Assembly: GCA_000468055.1 (NCBI GenBank)
Contig: KI260564.1
Coordinates: 150,536-214,535 of the forward strand
Direction: 5' to 3'
From: Treponema lecithinolyticum ATCC 700332
GTDB lineage: Bacteria > Spirochaetota > Spirochaetia > Treponematales > Treponemataceae
Length of the DNA: 64,000 nt
Positions 1 to 9,576 of the stretch are shown here, piece by piece (position 1 is the first letter of the stretch; the number at the start of each line of letters is the position of its first letter). Both the position numbers and the translations under genes were made by a program. The notes beneath the pieces were generated by a model, which searched no databases, was not told the DNA's origin, and worked only from the letters and a program-made list of their open reading frames with translations.

Positions 1-2
1 TG

Positions 3-362
3 GGAGCTTTTATACGGAAAAATGCCGAAGCAGTGTACGATACGCAAGCAGGTATTCCGCTTGAATATTTTGCGGGCTCCAGTACACTATCAAAGGATAA
101 AAAAACACTTTACTTGTTTGTCGCAGGCGTTCCGGCAGAAGGGGTTTGCATTAAGGGACTATGTTCTAAAATAAAATCGGTTACATGCTTACACAATGGT
201 AATCCCCTGCGCTGGGATATATACGGCGGAGCTCCGTGGCACGGAATTCCGGGTTTAACATGGATATTTCTAACAGCGGAAAATTGCAGTTCCGATATGA
301 CCGTTGTTAAAATATGTTTTGATGAAGCCGTGTGCCTCTATACACCGGAACACAATCAATAA
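3..362 (+). CDS. alpha-L-fucosidase (GH29), C-terminal fragment
   Basis: The frame is open to the left window edge, so only about the last 119 residues are present. The visible part contains IRKNAEAVYDT followed by a beta-rich tail (KKTLYLFVAG), which matches the GH29 segment after the catalytic barrel (G-E-x-I-Y-x-T, then a C-terminal beta-sandwich). The complete GH29 enzyme at 11331-12698 has the equivalent GEGIYNT. The family removes terminal alpha-linked L-fucose from glycans; the catalytic residues lie off the window, so activity cannot be judged. The GH20 gene follows 19 bases later on the same strand. Confidence 0.7.
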   Translation, partial: GAFIRKNAEAVYDTQAGIPLEYFAGSSTLSKDKKTLYLFVAGVPAEGVCIKGLCSKIKSVTCLHNGNPLRWDIYGGAPWHGIPGLTWIFLTAENCSSDMTVVKICFDEAVCLYTPEHNQ

Positions 363-381
363 TTTTAAAAACTTAAACAAT

Positions 382-2316
382 ATGCATAGTACAATCAAAC
401 CCTTAAAGTTTAATACCGCACACCTTGATAACACTACGGCACAAGGTGTAGCCGAATTCGAAAAAGATTTTCCGATTAAAGTCGATGCTGCCGGTATTCC
501 CGTAGTTTTTAAAAAAACGGCAAGTTCTGTTATTGCAGTATCATTTAAAAACGGTTTATGCGAAATTGAAGCCGATTGCTCCCCTCATTTTTATTTTGCC
601 CTATCGGAACTCGTGTTAAAAAGTCAAATGCTCGATGAAAAGCAGCTGTATTCAAATTATAAAACGCAAAAATGCTTGGAATTCCGGTTACAGCATTTTT
701 TTACAAAAAACGGTTTAATGCTCGACCTTTCCCGCAATGCCGCCGCACATGTCCCCATGCTTAAACGACTTATCCGGCAAACGGCATTTATGGGACATAC
801 ATGGTTTATGCTGTATATGGAAGACATGTATGAAGTAGAAAATGAGCCGTATTTCGGTGCACTGCGCGGACGGTATTCCGTTACAGACTTACAAGAAATC
901 GACCGCTATGCGCATCTTTTCGGCATACAAGCAGTCCCCTGTATTCAAACCCTTGCGCATATCAATCAATTTTTTATGTGGGATGCAGCTGCTCATGCAT
1001 ACAAAGATATCGATGACGTATTGAACGTCGGAAGCATTAAAGTAAAACAGCTTCTTGAACGGATGATAGCTTCACTTCGCAAAGCGTTTTCGACAGATAC
1101 CATCCATATCGGTATGGATGAAGCATATAACTTGGGCAGAGGACGCTATTTGGATGAACAGGGCTTAAAAAGCAAACCGCATATTATGCTTGAACACCTC
1201 GATTTTATGAAAAAACTGTGTAAAAAATACGATTTTAAACCCATTATTTGGGACGATATGTTTTTTATGCACTATTCGAATATAGAAAATGACCCTGATT
1301 TTTCCATACCCGACGATGTCGGTTTAATGTACTGGGATTATTACAGTTGTTCATGTGAACACTATACCGAACGGATTAAACAGCGGCGCGCAATTGCCGC
1401 GCAAACAATGTTTGCAGGCGGTGCGTGGAGGTGGACAGGTTATATACCGCATCACAAAAAAACGCTTACTTCAAGCATTGCAGCGCTTACGGCTTGCCGG
1501 CAAGAAAACATAAAAGAAGTAATTGTTACCTCATGGGGCGACGACGGCAGCGAAGCTCCGCTTTACACGTGCATGTTCGGCGCGGTATTGTATGCATACC
1601 TTGACCGCCATGCAGAATATGTACAAAAAGAATTTTCGCAGTACTTGCGTTTGTATACCGGTATCGGATTTGACGAATGGATGCGTCAAGGCGAAAGTGA
1701 TTTATTTGAAGGCTGCACTGAGCAAAATTACGACATAACGCCGTCAAAATACTTACTGTATCAAGATCCGCTCGGTTCAAAATTCCTGTACTATATCAAA
1801 ACGCTTAGTACCGATATGAATGCCGTTTATTTAAAACTTGAAAAAGCTTTTACCGAAGACGCCGCGCATACGGCTTGCCCTTTGCAAAAACATATCGCCG
1901 AATTTTATGCACTGATGATGCGCACGCTGTATTACAAATGGCATCTTCCTTTGGATATATGGGAAGCATATAAACAGGGCGACAAACAAGCTTTAAAAGC
2001 CTTAATCGAAACTAAAATACAGCCGCTACACAAAGTGCTGACAGATACGGCAAAAGCGCGGCGGCGTATATGGCACGATGAATGTAATGCTTTCGGTTCG
2101 GAAGTACTCGACCACCGCTTCGGTGCAATGCTTATGCGCCTCGAGGTAACACAAGAAGTTATCGGCGATTACGTACAAGGTACAATCGATAAAATCGACG
2201 AGCTCGAAGAAGAGCGGCTCGATCCTTGTCCAGAACTGGATAAAACACTTGAACCGCAAGCAGTACATTACAACCGCGCATTACGTATAATGAGTGCATG
2301 CCGCGAAACGTGGTAA
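382..2316 (+). CDS. beta-N-acetylhexosaminidase, GH20 (GcnA-like)
   Basis: Predicted exo-hexosaminidase of 644 residues releasing terminal GlcNAc/GalNAc. The adjacent acid pair of GH20 enzymes is seen as HIGMDEA, D246-E247 counted from the ATG at 382. The context GMDEAYNLGRGRYLD resembles the streptococcal GcnA branch. An N-terminal alpha/beta domain (about 1-110) precedes the TIM barrel, and an alpha-helical C-terminus follows. No signal peptide is visible, so it probably acts in the cytoplasm on imported oligosaccharides. The frame extends upstream to a TTG at 304 inside the fucosidase gene; I chose ATG 382 because it avoids that overlap and begins the conserved domain. No clear Shine-Dalgarno is seen. 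It meets the sensor kinase gene tail to tail with 3 bases between. Confidence 0.85.
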   Translation: MHSTIKPLKFNTAHLDNTTAQGVAEFEKDFPIKVDAAGIPVVFKKTASSVIAVSFKNGLCEIEADCSPHFYFALSELVLKSQMLDEKQLYSNYKTQKCLEFRLQHFFTKNGLMLDLSRNAAAHVPMLKRLIRQTAFMGHTWFMLYMEDMYEVENEPYFGALRGRYSVTDLQEIDRYAHLFGIQAVPCIQTLAHINQFFMWDAAAHAYKDIDDVLNVGSIKVKQLLERMIASLRKAFSTDTIHIGMDEAYNLGRGRYLDEQGLKSKPHIMLEHLDFMKKLCKKYDFKPIIWDDMFFMHYSNIENDPDFSIPDDVGLMYWDYYSCSCEHYTERIKQRRAIAAQTMFAGGAWRWTGYIPHHKKTLTSSIAALTACRQENIKEVIVTSWGDDGSEAPLYTCMFGAVLYAYLDRHAEYVQKEFSQYLRLYTGIGFDEWMRQGESDLFEGCTEQNYDITPSKYLLYQDPLGSKFLYYIKTLSTDMNAVYLKLEKAFTEDAAHTACPLQKHIAEFYALMMRTLYYKWHLPLDIWEAYKQGDKQALKALIETKIQPLHKVLTDTAKARRRIWHDECNAFGSEVLDHRFGAMLMRLEVTQEVIGDYVQGTIDKIDELEEERLDPCPELDKTLEPQAVHYNRALRIMSACRETW

Positions 2317-2319
2317 AAC

Positions 2320-4107
2320 TTACGCTTTTTCGTACAATATCATTTCGGCGGTAAAACGCTGCTCTTCGTTGTAGTAAAAACGAAGGGCGCTGTCTTGTCC
2401 GAAAAAAAGCCGGATACGCTCATTGACATTACGTACGCCGAAACCGCCGTGAACGGGAAAATCGACATTTTCATACTGTATATAACGGTTTAAACTATCG
2501 GTGTCGCAGCCGGCACCGTCATCAATAATGCGCAATACCGTACAGCCGTTTTGTTCTTCCCCTTCCAAACGCACATACAGATCGGTTTTATGCAAATCTT
2601 TTCCATATTTAATTGAGTTTTCTACAAGCGGCTGAATAATAAATTTGGGGATATGCAAACGGGAACACAAAGCTTTTGACACGTGCACTTCAAAAACGAT
2701 TTTTCCCGGAAAACGGCATTCGTAAATATAAATCAGTTTTTTTATGTTGAGAATTTCGGTTGCAAGAGGAACCGGACGTTCGGCTTCGCTAATACTGTAG
2801 CGCATTACTTGCGCAATCGCATCCACAAGGTCGGCAATTTCGCTTTTGCCTTCGCTGAGCGCCATCCAATTTACCGTGTCCATTGCGTTAAAGATAAAAT
2901 GCGGATTTATTTGCGCTTGCAGCGCCCGCAACTCCATATCTTTGCGCAAAGCGGTTTGTGTTTCGGCATTTTTAATTAACGTATTTGAAGTCTCAAGCAA
3001 TTGTTTAAAACTGGTGCATAGAATTTTTATTTCCGAATCGATATAGCCGGAAAAAAGAGCCGGATCAACGGTTCGCGTGTCAGTGATTGCTGCAATATCG
3101 TGCGACAGTTTAATAAGCGGCTGAGTAATATAGCGGGCAGACAGCAAAAGAAGCGCTAATAAAATAAGCGATCCGGCTGCAATAATCAGCAAAACCGGTA
3201 TTGCGGCACTGTTGATAATCCGGTTAATATCCTGCATCGGTGTAAGATACGCCAGTTTTAAACCTTTCGGCAAACCTTGCACAGTGCACAAAAACTTATT
3301 ATTATCCAGCTTAACCATTATGCCGTTATCGGGAACATTTATCCGCTTAATATGATCCGTAAACACACTGCCGGTTAAAATGTGATCATGCTTAAAATCG
3401 GAAAAAAGTATTTCATCGGCGCTGTTTAATACGGCAAAGCTGCTGTGTTCGGTTAAAGGATAAAAATACACCAAATCCTGCATTTGCCGGATGGGAACGG
3501 CGATAATCAGCGTACCTAACCCCTCTTTTCGATAGGCGCTGCGGGAATAGGTGTTTTGCACGGTATACGCAAAATACAGTTTATCGTGTTCGCTCAGCGT
3601 AAAAATATAATACGGTTCTTGCCGGCTTTGCAGTGTACGGTACCAGTCGGTATTTTTTATCAATTTGTCGGAATAAATGCGGTAGGTTCCTCCGGTAACA
3701 GCGCTTAAGTCTTCGTCTACAAAAAGGCTTCCGATCGGCATATCGGCATTAAAAAACAAAATAGTTTCGGTTTGATACTGCATATTGTTCATTTGAAAAC
3801 CGATTGCATTCGATAGTTCTTCCGATAAAGCCGCTTTTAATTGCTGCACTTCGGCTGCATCATAGTGTTCCATATCCGCTACGGTTCCGATTTGTTTGCT
3901 TGCGGTAAGACGCAGCACGATTGCATCGTTGTTGCTTAAAAAACCGGCTAAAAGCTTTTTGTTCAGCACCGTTACGGAAATACTTGACGATTCGGCATAG
4001 CGTAAAAACCGCTGCTTCAGTACATACTGTAAAATAAGGAGTAAAATGCTGACGGTACAGAGAATAACAAGCGATACGGCAATAAAGATTTTTTTTCGGA
4101 TACTCAT
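2320..4107 (-). CDS. YesM-type sensor histidine kinase
   Basis: Membrane histidine kinase of 595 residues. It has an N-terminal transmembrane helix (about 8-28), a large extracytoplasmic sensing region, a second helix (about 295-320), a HAMP segment (ITQPLIKLSHDI), and a His_kinase domain with INPHFIFN, phospho-acceptor H403. The ATPase part has QPLVENSIKYG and ends with GFGVRNVNERI, typical of the YesM/LytS-like family. Its start overlaps the stop of the response regulator gene (ATGA), so the two are translationally coupled and form a pair. YesM/YesN systems commonly sense carbohydrates and control adjacent LplABC-type transporters; regulation of this glycan locus is inference. Confidence 0.9.
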   Translation of the reverse strand: MSIRKKIFIAVSLVILCTVSILLLILQYVLKQRFLRYAESSSISVTVLNKKLLAGFLSNNDAIVLRLTASKQIGTVADMEHYDAAEVQQLKAALSEELSNAIGFQMNNMQYQTETILFFNADMPIGSLFVDEDLSAVTGGTYRIYSDKLIKNTDWYRTLQSRQEPYYIFTLSEHDKLYFAYTVQNTYSRSAYRKEGLGTLIIAVPIRQMQDLVYFYPLTEHSSFAVLNSADEILFSDFKHDHILTGSVFTDHIKRINVPDNGIMVKLDNNKFLCTVQGLPKGLKLAYLTPMQDINRIINSAAIPVLLIIAAGSLILLALLLLSARYITQPLIKLSHDIAAITDTRTVDPALFSGYIDSEIKILCTSFKQLLETSNTLIKNAETQTALRKDMELRALQAQINPHFIFNAMDTVNWMALSEGKSEIADLVDAIAQVMRYSISEAERPVPLATEILNIKKLIYIYECRFPGKIVFEVHVSKALCSRLHIPKFIIQPLVENSIKYGKDLHKTDLYVRLEGEEQNGCTVLRIIDDGAGCDTDSLNRYIQYENVDFPVHGGFGVRNVNERIRLFFGQDSALRFYYNEEQRFTAEMILYEKA

Positions 4108-5177
4108 GATTGCGCATGTCCTGCCCCCGTACTGCCGTTACGGTACTCTGTGGGGCTCATATTTTCGTACTTGCGGAATACGCGGGCAAAGTATTTTGCA
4201 TCCTGATAACCAGACTGCTGGGCAACCGAAAGAACGGGCACGGCAGTGTCTTGCAGCAATTGTTTTGCGTAGTTTAAGCGCAGGGAGGTAATATATTCGC
4301 TTAAATGCAAGCCTGTTTTTTGCATAAAAAGCATACTTAAATACGAAACCGAAATATGCAGCGTGTCTGCAATATATGAAATATTAAAATTTGCCGAGCG
4401 GTATTCTTTTTCGACCAGTTTTTTTACATCACGGATAATGTCTTTCGGTACGTAATATTGCAAATGTCCCAGTTTATCTGCAGCTGCATGATATAAATCG
4501 GTTAAAAATTGGCGCTGGTTATCAGCTTTTTTTAACGCAAGAAACTGATTTTGTTTTTCTTTTTTTTCCGCAGTTAATAGAGCATCGTTGCCGCTCATGC
4601 ATTCTTCCAAAAACGAATACAACGTATTGATAAAAAACAAACCGGCAGCGCCAGATGTTTCCTGTTCCATCAAATCGGTACACGAGTCGCCGAAAAAAAA
4701 CTGCTCCACAGCCGTTCGGTCGTTTTGTTTTACGGCGGTAAGCAAAGCTTCAACTGCATTGTCTTTATTAAAAATAAATTTTAAGTTTTGATTTTGCCGC
4801 TCTTTAGTACGGTTAATCCGCTGCAGCGCTTGTTCTATCTTTCCTATTTTTTCCATAGTGATGGGCTTTAAGATATAATCGCTCACCCCGTAACGGATAG
4901 CTTGCTGCGCATACTCAAAGTCGCCGAAACTGCTTAACAAAATCATACGTACTGCAGGGTATTTTTCGCGCAGTATTTTTGCAAGCTGCAAACCGTCCAT
5001 CACCGGCATTTTTATATCGGAAATAACCACATCGGGACAATCGGCACTTATTTTTTCGAGCGCTTGCGCCCCGTTGTGGACTGCGCAAATGATTTTCCCC
5101 TGTACCGCAGTAATTTTAAGCAGTTTTTGTAATCCGTTCAGTACATGTATGTCGTCATCAACCAACATTATTTTCAT
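4104..5177 (-). CDS. YesN-type response regulator, REC + AraC DNA-binding domain
   Basis: Response regulator of 357 residues. The N-terminal receiver has the acidic pocket D7-D9, phospho-acceptor D54 (VISDIKMP) and K104 (ILKP). The C-terminus is an AraC-type double helix-turn-helix (NFNISYIADTLHISVSYLS, then YQDAKYFARVFRKYENMSP). The frame extends to 5261, but the ATG at 5177 begins the receiver domain directly (MKIMLVDDD) and has GGAG about 8 bases upstream, so I use it. It is the first gene of a two-gene unit with the histidine kinase. Direct repeats in the divergent region near 7480-7512 are candidate binding sites. Confidence 0.9.
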   Translation of the reverse strand: MKIMLVDDDIHVLNGLQKLLKITAVQGKIICAVHNGAQALEKISADCPDVVISDIKMPVMDGLQLAKILREKYPAVRMILLSSFGDFEYAQQAIRYGVSDYILKPITMEKIGKIEQALQRINRTKERQNQNLKFIFNKDNAVEALLTAVKQNDRTAVEQFFFGDSCTDLMEQETSGAAGLFFINTLYSFLEECMSGNDALLTAEKKEKQNQFLALKKADNQRQFLTDLYHAAADKLGHLQYYVPKDIIRDVKKLVEKEYRSANFNISYIADTLHISVSYLSMLFMQKTGLHLSEYITSLRLNYAKQLLQDTAVPVLSVAQQSGYQDAKYFARVFRKYENMSPTEYRNGSTGAGHAQS

Positions 5178-5248
5178 ATACGCTCCGAATACCTTACTAT
5201 TCGCTGCATTCATTATACAGGGGAAAGCGCTAAAAGAAAAGATTATTT

Positions 5249-7438
5249 TTAATCTTTCCAAAAATACAGTTCGCTTAAGCCGCCTCCGAGGATAATTTCA
5301 AGCGTATCGTTCCGTATGGATGAAGTGATATCTTCAACGGCGCCGCTCATTTTATTTACCCGCATCAGTTTTGCAGGGTGAGTACTTTCAAAGGTAAGCG
5401 TAATTTTTTGCTTGGTGTTTTCGCAGCGTCCCGGCTCTTTTCCGCCATAGTTGAAACCGGGGTATTCTGCAGCTTGTCCTGCAATTAAACCGTTTAATAC
5501 CATAAAGCATTTAGGGTCGGTTGCTCCCGCAAAATGAGCAGTTATTTCACTTTCGTTAATACCGGGCAGTTTTTTAAAGTAGCCGAGTACAACGTCTGCA
5601 GTACCGCCGCCGTGTACGGATGATAAACTGGCAACGCTTACCGCTTTAATGCCGTATTCCGCATTTTTTGCAGTTGCAGCCGGATTTTCAAAAGTTGAAA
5701 CCGCCCATTCTCCGTCTAAGCGCCATGCCTCTGAATTGAGCGAACCTGTTTTAACGGCAAGATAATCATTCGTAAGGCGCAAAATATGCTTTTCGATGCC
5801 GCGTATAGTGCGGATAACCGCATTCCATTCTTTCATGTGGGCGGTCGGAGCGCCGTTTTTATCCCACTGCAAGCCCATATCAAACTGTGTATCGAGCCTG
5901 AAAAAATTAAGCCATTTTGCGCCGGAAACGATAGATAAATTGGCAATCAAGTTTTTTATCGATTCTGGCTGATCCTGCCAATAGGTATCGAGGTACTGAC
6001 CGAAAATAAACGGTTTTGTCCCCGTACCGTCCACACCTTTGAGCGCATATTTGCGATACATAAGCCATTGGCTATTCCACGACGAGTTTGTCAAAAGCCA
6101 TATTACGGCGTTTTTTTGCTTATCGTCGTGCCGTGAAAGATCGGGATAATAATTATCCCAGGTGAGCATATCCGGCTGTGCATTTTGAACATAGGATCTT
6201 ACCTGATATTCTTGCAATTGTCCCGGATATTGATTTGAATGTACCAGCACGGCAGGATAATTTGCCTTTGACCAGTTGAACCACGCTGCAAATGCAGCGT
6301 CTTCCGACGACGACCATGGTCCTTCATCGCCGAAACAAAAGTCCACCGCATTTTTTACAAAGGGCTTTAAATCGGCGTGAATAAAGTCATAGGTTGTCAT
6401 ACCGCCTGCCCCGTTTTGACCTGCCGGCGCTTTTGCAATGCCCCACAGCGCATCGGGATGGTATTTCAAATAGTCGACGTTTTTAATCCAGTTTTTTCCG
6501 TTTTCAGTGACGGATTTATCATAAAAAAGCGGACCTGAATATTCAAACGCGTCTTTCATAAGCGGACCGCGCGCATAGTTATCGCTGGGTACCCAACCGA
6601 GCAGCGGAAAGCCTCTGTCGATAACGATTTGCTGACTGCGGTGCAAATCTCCGAAATTCGCCAATTGATGAGGACTGCTTGCTCCGCCCGGAGTCTGCGG
6701 CTTGGGCGTAGTTGCAGTATCCGCACATACAGTGCATTCTTTAACGGTAATATTGCCGTGATCGACAAAATGATCTGCATTCCAATCCCCAAGGGTGCCC
6801 TGAGCCTTGCCGCTGTATTGCCAAAAGGTAAGGCGCACATAACGCGCACGTCGCGAAGCGAATTCATAGCGAATGTAACCCCGTTCGCTGCGCAGCGAAG
6901 CTTTATCGGCAACCGTAATCCAGTCGGCAGAAGCAGGATCGGTTGCTGCATTCGCAGATGTCGAAAGGTCGATTTTGATAAAATTGGCAACTTTTTTAAC
7001 GTTTGTTTGATCGCTTTCAAACGACACCATAATGTGGTTGTCGAACTCTGCTCTTATAAGACTGACATCGTATTCGTCTTTTAAGTCGATAATTAACCAT
7101 GTCGGCTCAACTCCGGTAGGCAAACCGTTCGTATGCGTAACCATGGAATTTGCCGGTTTAAATGTAAGCGAAGTATCTTTTCCGCGGTTGTTCAGCATTT
7201 TTGTTAACACGGCGGCATCGCCGTTATTGGTAAAACCTTCAACACGGGCAACCGGGGCTCTGCCGAACACATCGGCTTCCGCAGTTATCAGCTTTCCGTC
7301 AGATATTCCGCCGGGCATTTCCGTGTCGTTTGAAATTTGCTGCGAGCATGATCCCAACAGCAAACACAGGGCGGCAATCAAACCGAGCCGCTGCCACCAT
7401 ACTACAGCACGCACTTGTTTTTCTTTACTGCCATTCAT
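5249..7438 (-). CDS. secreted lipoprotein, F5/8C-like domain + glycosidase-like region
   Basis: Lipoprotein of 729 residues: the signal peptide ends in the lipobox LLGSC, with the lipidated Cys near residue 31. Residues about 60-240 look like an F5/8 type C (discoidin/CBM32-like) carbohydrate-binding module (PTWLIIDLKDEYDVSLIRAEF, RYVRLTFWQYSG). A Pro/Gly/Ser-rich linker precedes a region of about 400 residues with barrel-like segments such as FGDEGPW and DMLTWDNYYPD, then a beta-rich C-terminus. I do not recognise the hydrolase family; surface-exposed glycan binding or cleavage is inferred from architecture and neighbours. A strong AAGGAGG lies upstream of the ATG. It is divergent from the LplB transporter operon and ends 71 bases before the response regulator start. 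Confidence 0.7.
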   Translation of the reverse strand: MNGSKEKQVRAVVWWQRLGLIAALCLLLGSCSQQISNDTEMPGGISDGKLITAEADVFGRAPVARVEGFTNNGDAAVLTKMLNNRGKDTSLTFKPANSMVTHTNGLPTGVEPTWLIIDLKDEYDVSLIRAEFDNHIMVSFESDQTNVKKVANFIKIDLSTSANAATDPASADWITVADKASLRSERGYIRYEFASRRARYVRLTFWQYSGKAQGTLGDWNADHFVDHGNITVKECTVCADTATTPKPQTPGGASSPHQLANFGDLHRSQQIVIDRGFPLLGWVPSDNYARGPLMKDAFEYSGPLFYDKSVTENGKNWIKNVDYLKYHPDALWGIAKAPAGQNGAGGMTTYDFIHADLKPFVKNAVDFCFGDEGPWSSSEDAAFAAWFNWSKANYPAVLVHSNQYPGQLQEYQVRSYVQNAQPDMLTWDNYYPDLSRHDDKQKNAVIWLLTNSSWNSQWLMYRKYALKGVDGTGTKPFIFGQYLDTYWQDQPESIKNLIANLSIVSGAKWLNFFRLDTQFDMGLQWDKNGAPTAHMKEWNAVIRTIRGIEKHILRLTNDYLAVKTGSLNSEAWRLDGEWAVSTFENPAATAKNAEYGIKAVSVASLSSVHGGGTADVVLGYFKKLPGINESEITAHFAGATDPKCFMVLNGLIAGQAAEYPGFNYGGKEPGRCENTKQKITLTFESTHPAKLMRVNKMSGAVEDITSSIRNDTLEIILGGGLSELYFWKD

Positions 7439-7479
7439 ACTTTTTTTTCCTCCTTAAATAAATCAATTGATATGCACAG

Positions 7480-7512
7480 TGTAAAGGTGAAAATTCGGTA
7501 TTGTAAAGGCGA
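7480..7512. promoter_or_regulatory. direct repeat TGTAAAGGNGA, candidate AraC-type operator
   Basis: TGTAAAGGTGA at 7480-7490 recurs as TGTAAAGGCGA at 7502-7512, 22 bases (about two helical turns) apart. It lies between the divergent lipoprotein and transporter genes. AraC-family regulators such as the YesN-like protein at 4104-5177 typically bind tandem half-sites with about this spacing; the assignment is inference. Confidence 0.35.
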
Positions 7513-7649
7513 TTTTTTTCATAAGCGGGTGGATATTTTTATAACGCGGCAAAAAAGCAAAACGCCGCCGTTCCGCTTTCCGTTATGTTTTGACTTTCGG
7601 TCCCCTTGTGCACCTAAAAAAAATCCACTTTTACCTTAAAAAAAACATA

Positions 7650-7677
7650 TTGTGCTTTTAAAAACCTCTGCTATACT
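7650..7677 (+). promoter_or_regulatory. promoter of the lplB-type transporter operon
   Basis: TTGTGC (7650-7655), a 16-base spacer and TATACT (7672-7677) with a TG one base before it. The Shine-Dalgarno AAGGAG (7685-7690) and GTG start at 7701 follow. The rest of the 7439-7700 gap holds AT-rich sequence and the direct repeat above. Confidence 0.6.
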
Positions 7678-7700
7678 TTTAATAAAGGAGAAAAGCACTT

Positions 7701-8615
7701 GTGAAAAACTTCGCAGCGGAGTTCCGAAAAAACGGTGTGCTCACTTTATTAGCGGTTCCCGCGCTTATTTTAATGGTTTTATTCCGCTATTTGCCGATAG
7801 GCGGAATTATATTGGCATTTAAGCGGTTCAGCATTCCCAAGGGCATCTTCGGAAGCCCGTGGATAGGTTTTAATAATTTTAAATTTTTATTTTTAACCAA
7901 AGATGCATTTATCATAACACGCAACACACTGTGCTACAATGCCGTTTTTATCGTGCTAAATTTGATTTGTGCGGTTACTTTGGCAATTGCATTAAACGAA
8001 CTTTTAAATAAAAAAGCTGCAAAAATATATCAAACTATTTTTATGGCACCGTATTTTTTATCGTGGGTTGCCATCTCTTTTATCGCTTTCGCTTTTTTAA
8101 ATAAGGACGGAGGCTTGCTTAATATGCTGCTGCGAAAAACCGGTGCTGCGGAAATAAGCTGGTATTCCGAAACCGCTTATTGGCCGCTGATTATCATCAT
8201 CGCTCAACTGTGGAAAAACCTCGGTTATGCAACCGTTATGTATTTAAGCTCTTTGGTAAACATTCCCCAAGAACTGTACGAAGCGGCACTCGTAGACGGC
8301 GCAACAAAATGGCAACAGATTTGCAAGATAACCCTTCCTGCCTTGCGCCCGATGATGATTATCCTTACCATTATTGCAATCGGCAGAATTTTTTATTCCG
8401 ACTTCGGTTTGTTTTATCAATTGCCGCGCAATTCCGGACCGCTTTTCGACGTTACCAACGTAATCGACACCTATGTGTACCGAACCCTTAAAGATTTAAA
8501 CGATATCGGCATGGCTGCTGCGGCAAACCTGTATCAGTCGTTATTGGGCTTTTTAATGATTATGGGCTCCAATGCAATTATCAAAAAAATCGATTCGGAC
8601 AGCGCGCTGTTTTAA
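7701..8615 (+). CDS. sugar ABC transporter permease, LplB type
   Basis: Inner-membrane permease of 304 residues with six predicted helices and the EAA loop (YEAALVDGATKWQQICKITLP) that docks the ATPase. The N-terminal PALILMVLFRYLPIGGIILAFK is typical of LplB/YteP-like permeases for oligosaccharides. The start is GTG with AAGGAG 10 bases upstream. It pairs with the LplC-type permease 30 bases downstream and the solute-binding protein at 9687. No ATPase is encoded nearby; a shared MsmK/UgpC-like ATPase elsewhere is likely from what is known of this family. Confidence 0.88.
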   Translation: MKNFAAEFRKNGVLTLLAVPALILMVLFRYLPIGGIILAFKRFSIPKGIFGSPWIGFNNFKFLFLTKDAFIITRNTLCYNAVFIVLNLICAVTLAIALNELLNKKAAKIYQTIFMAPYFLSWVAISFIAFAFLNKDGGLLNMLLRKTGAAEISWYSETAYWPLIIIIAQLWKNLGYATVMYLSSLVNIPQELYEAALVDGATKWQQICKITLPALRPMMIILTIIAIGRIFYSDFGLFYQLPRNSGPLFDVTNVIDTYVYRTLKDLNDIGMAAAANLYQSLLGFLMIMGSNAIIKKIDSDSALF

Positions 8616-8645
8616 CACAAGGAAAACAATATAAGGAAATAACGC

Positions 8646-9554
8646 ATGACACGTTCAAAACCATACGAGATAAACAGGATTTCATACACCAGCGAAATTA
8701 TTTTGCATATCGTTTTTTTTATAATGGTACTCGGCTGCGTTTTACCGATTGCATTGGTGGTAATCGTGTCGTTCAGCAGTCAGCAAAGCATTTTTATGCG
8801 CGGCTATACGTTTTTCCCCGCCGAATTCAGCACGGAAGCCTACCGCTATTTTTTTAAGCTCGGAGATCAAATTGTCCGCTCTTACGGCACCACGCTTTTT
8901 GTCAGCTTATTCGGAACGTTTTTCAGTCTTGCCGTTATGTCGCCCTTTGCCTACGTGCTTTCGCGCCCCGATTACGCGTACCGTAAATTCTTTACAATGG
9001 CTTTACTCATCATTATGATGTTTAACGGCGGTATTGTTCCCAGTTATATTATCAATACGCGCTACCTGCACTTAGGTAATTCAATCGGCGCGCTCATTTT
9101 TCCGATGGCGCTTAATCCGTTTTATATTATTATCTTGCGTACTTTCTTTAAAACAATTCCGTTCGAAATTATAGAAGCGGCGCGCATAGACGGCACGCCG
9201 GAGCCGGTTATTTTTACCAAAATTATTCTGCCGCTTTCCAAGCCCGCGCTGGCAACCATCGGTATGTTTACCGTTATCGATTATTGGAACGAATGGTTTT
9301 TGGGTATGTTGTACATTACGGATATAAAAAAATACCCGGTTCAAACGCTGCTCCAGAGTATGCAAAACAGCTTACGCGCACTAAGCGAAGCCTCGCTCAA
9401 TGCACTTGAGTATCAAGATTTACTTAAGTCGGCTCCGACGGATAACGGACGCATGGCGCTGACGGTATTGGTTATTACCCCCATTTTGCTTGCCTACCCG
9501 TTTTTTCAGCGCTATTTTATAAAAGGGCTGACCGTCGGAAGCGTTAAAGGGTGA
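8646..9554 (+). CDS. sugar ABC transporter permease, LplC/YtcP type
   Basis: Second permease of the importer, 302 residues, with six predicted membrane helices and the EAA loop (IEAARIDGTPEPVIFTKIILP). The ending FFQRYFIKGLTVGSVKG is characteristic of the YtcP/LplC (MalG-like) branch. AAGGAA is found a few bases before the ATG. It forms the heterodimeric channel with the LplB-type protein. A strong intrinsic terminator follows 22 bases after the stop, before the solute-binding protein gene. Confidence 0.88.
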   Translation: MTRSKPYEINRISYTSEIILHIVFFIMVLGCVLPIALVVIVSFSSQQSIFMRGYTFFPAEFSTEAYRYFFKLGDQIVRSYGTTLFVSLFGTFFSLAVMSPFAYVLSRPDYAYRKFFTMALLIIMMFNGGIVPSYIINTRYLHLGNSIGALIFPMALNPFYIIILRTFFKTIPFEIIEAARIDGTPEPVIFTKIILPLSKPALATIGMFTVIDYWNEWFLGMLYITDIKKYPVQTLLQSMQNSLRALSEASLNALEYQDLLKSAPTDNGRMALTVLVITPILLAYPFFQRYFIKGLTVGSVKG

Positions 9555-9576
9555 AAAAATGTGGTTTAAGGAAAAT

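Noticed and set aside
304-381. Upstream TTG start for the GH20 gene
   Set aside because: It would lie inside the GH29 frame and adds residues with no similarity to the family; ATG 382 is better.
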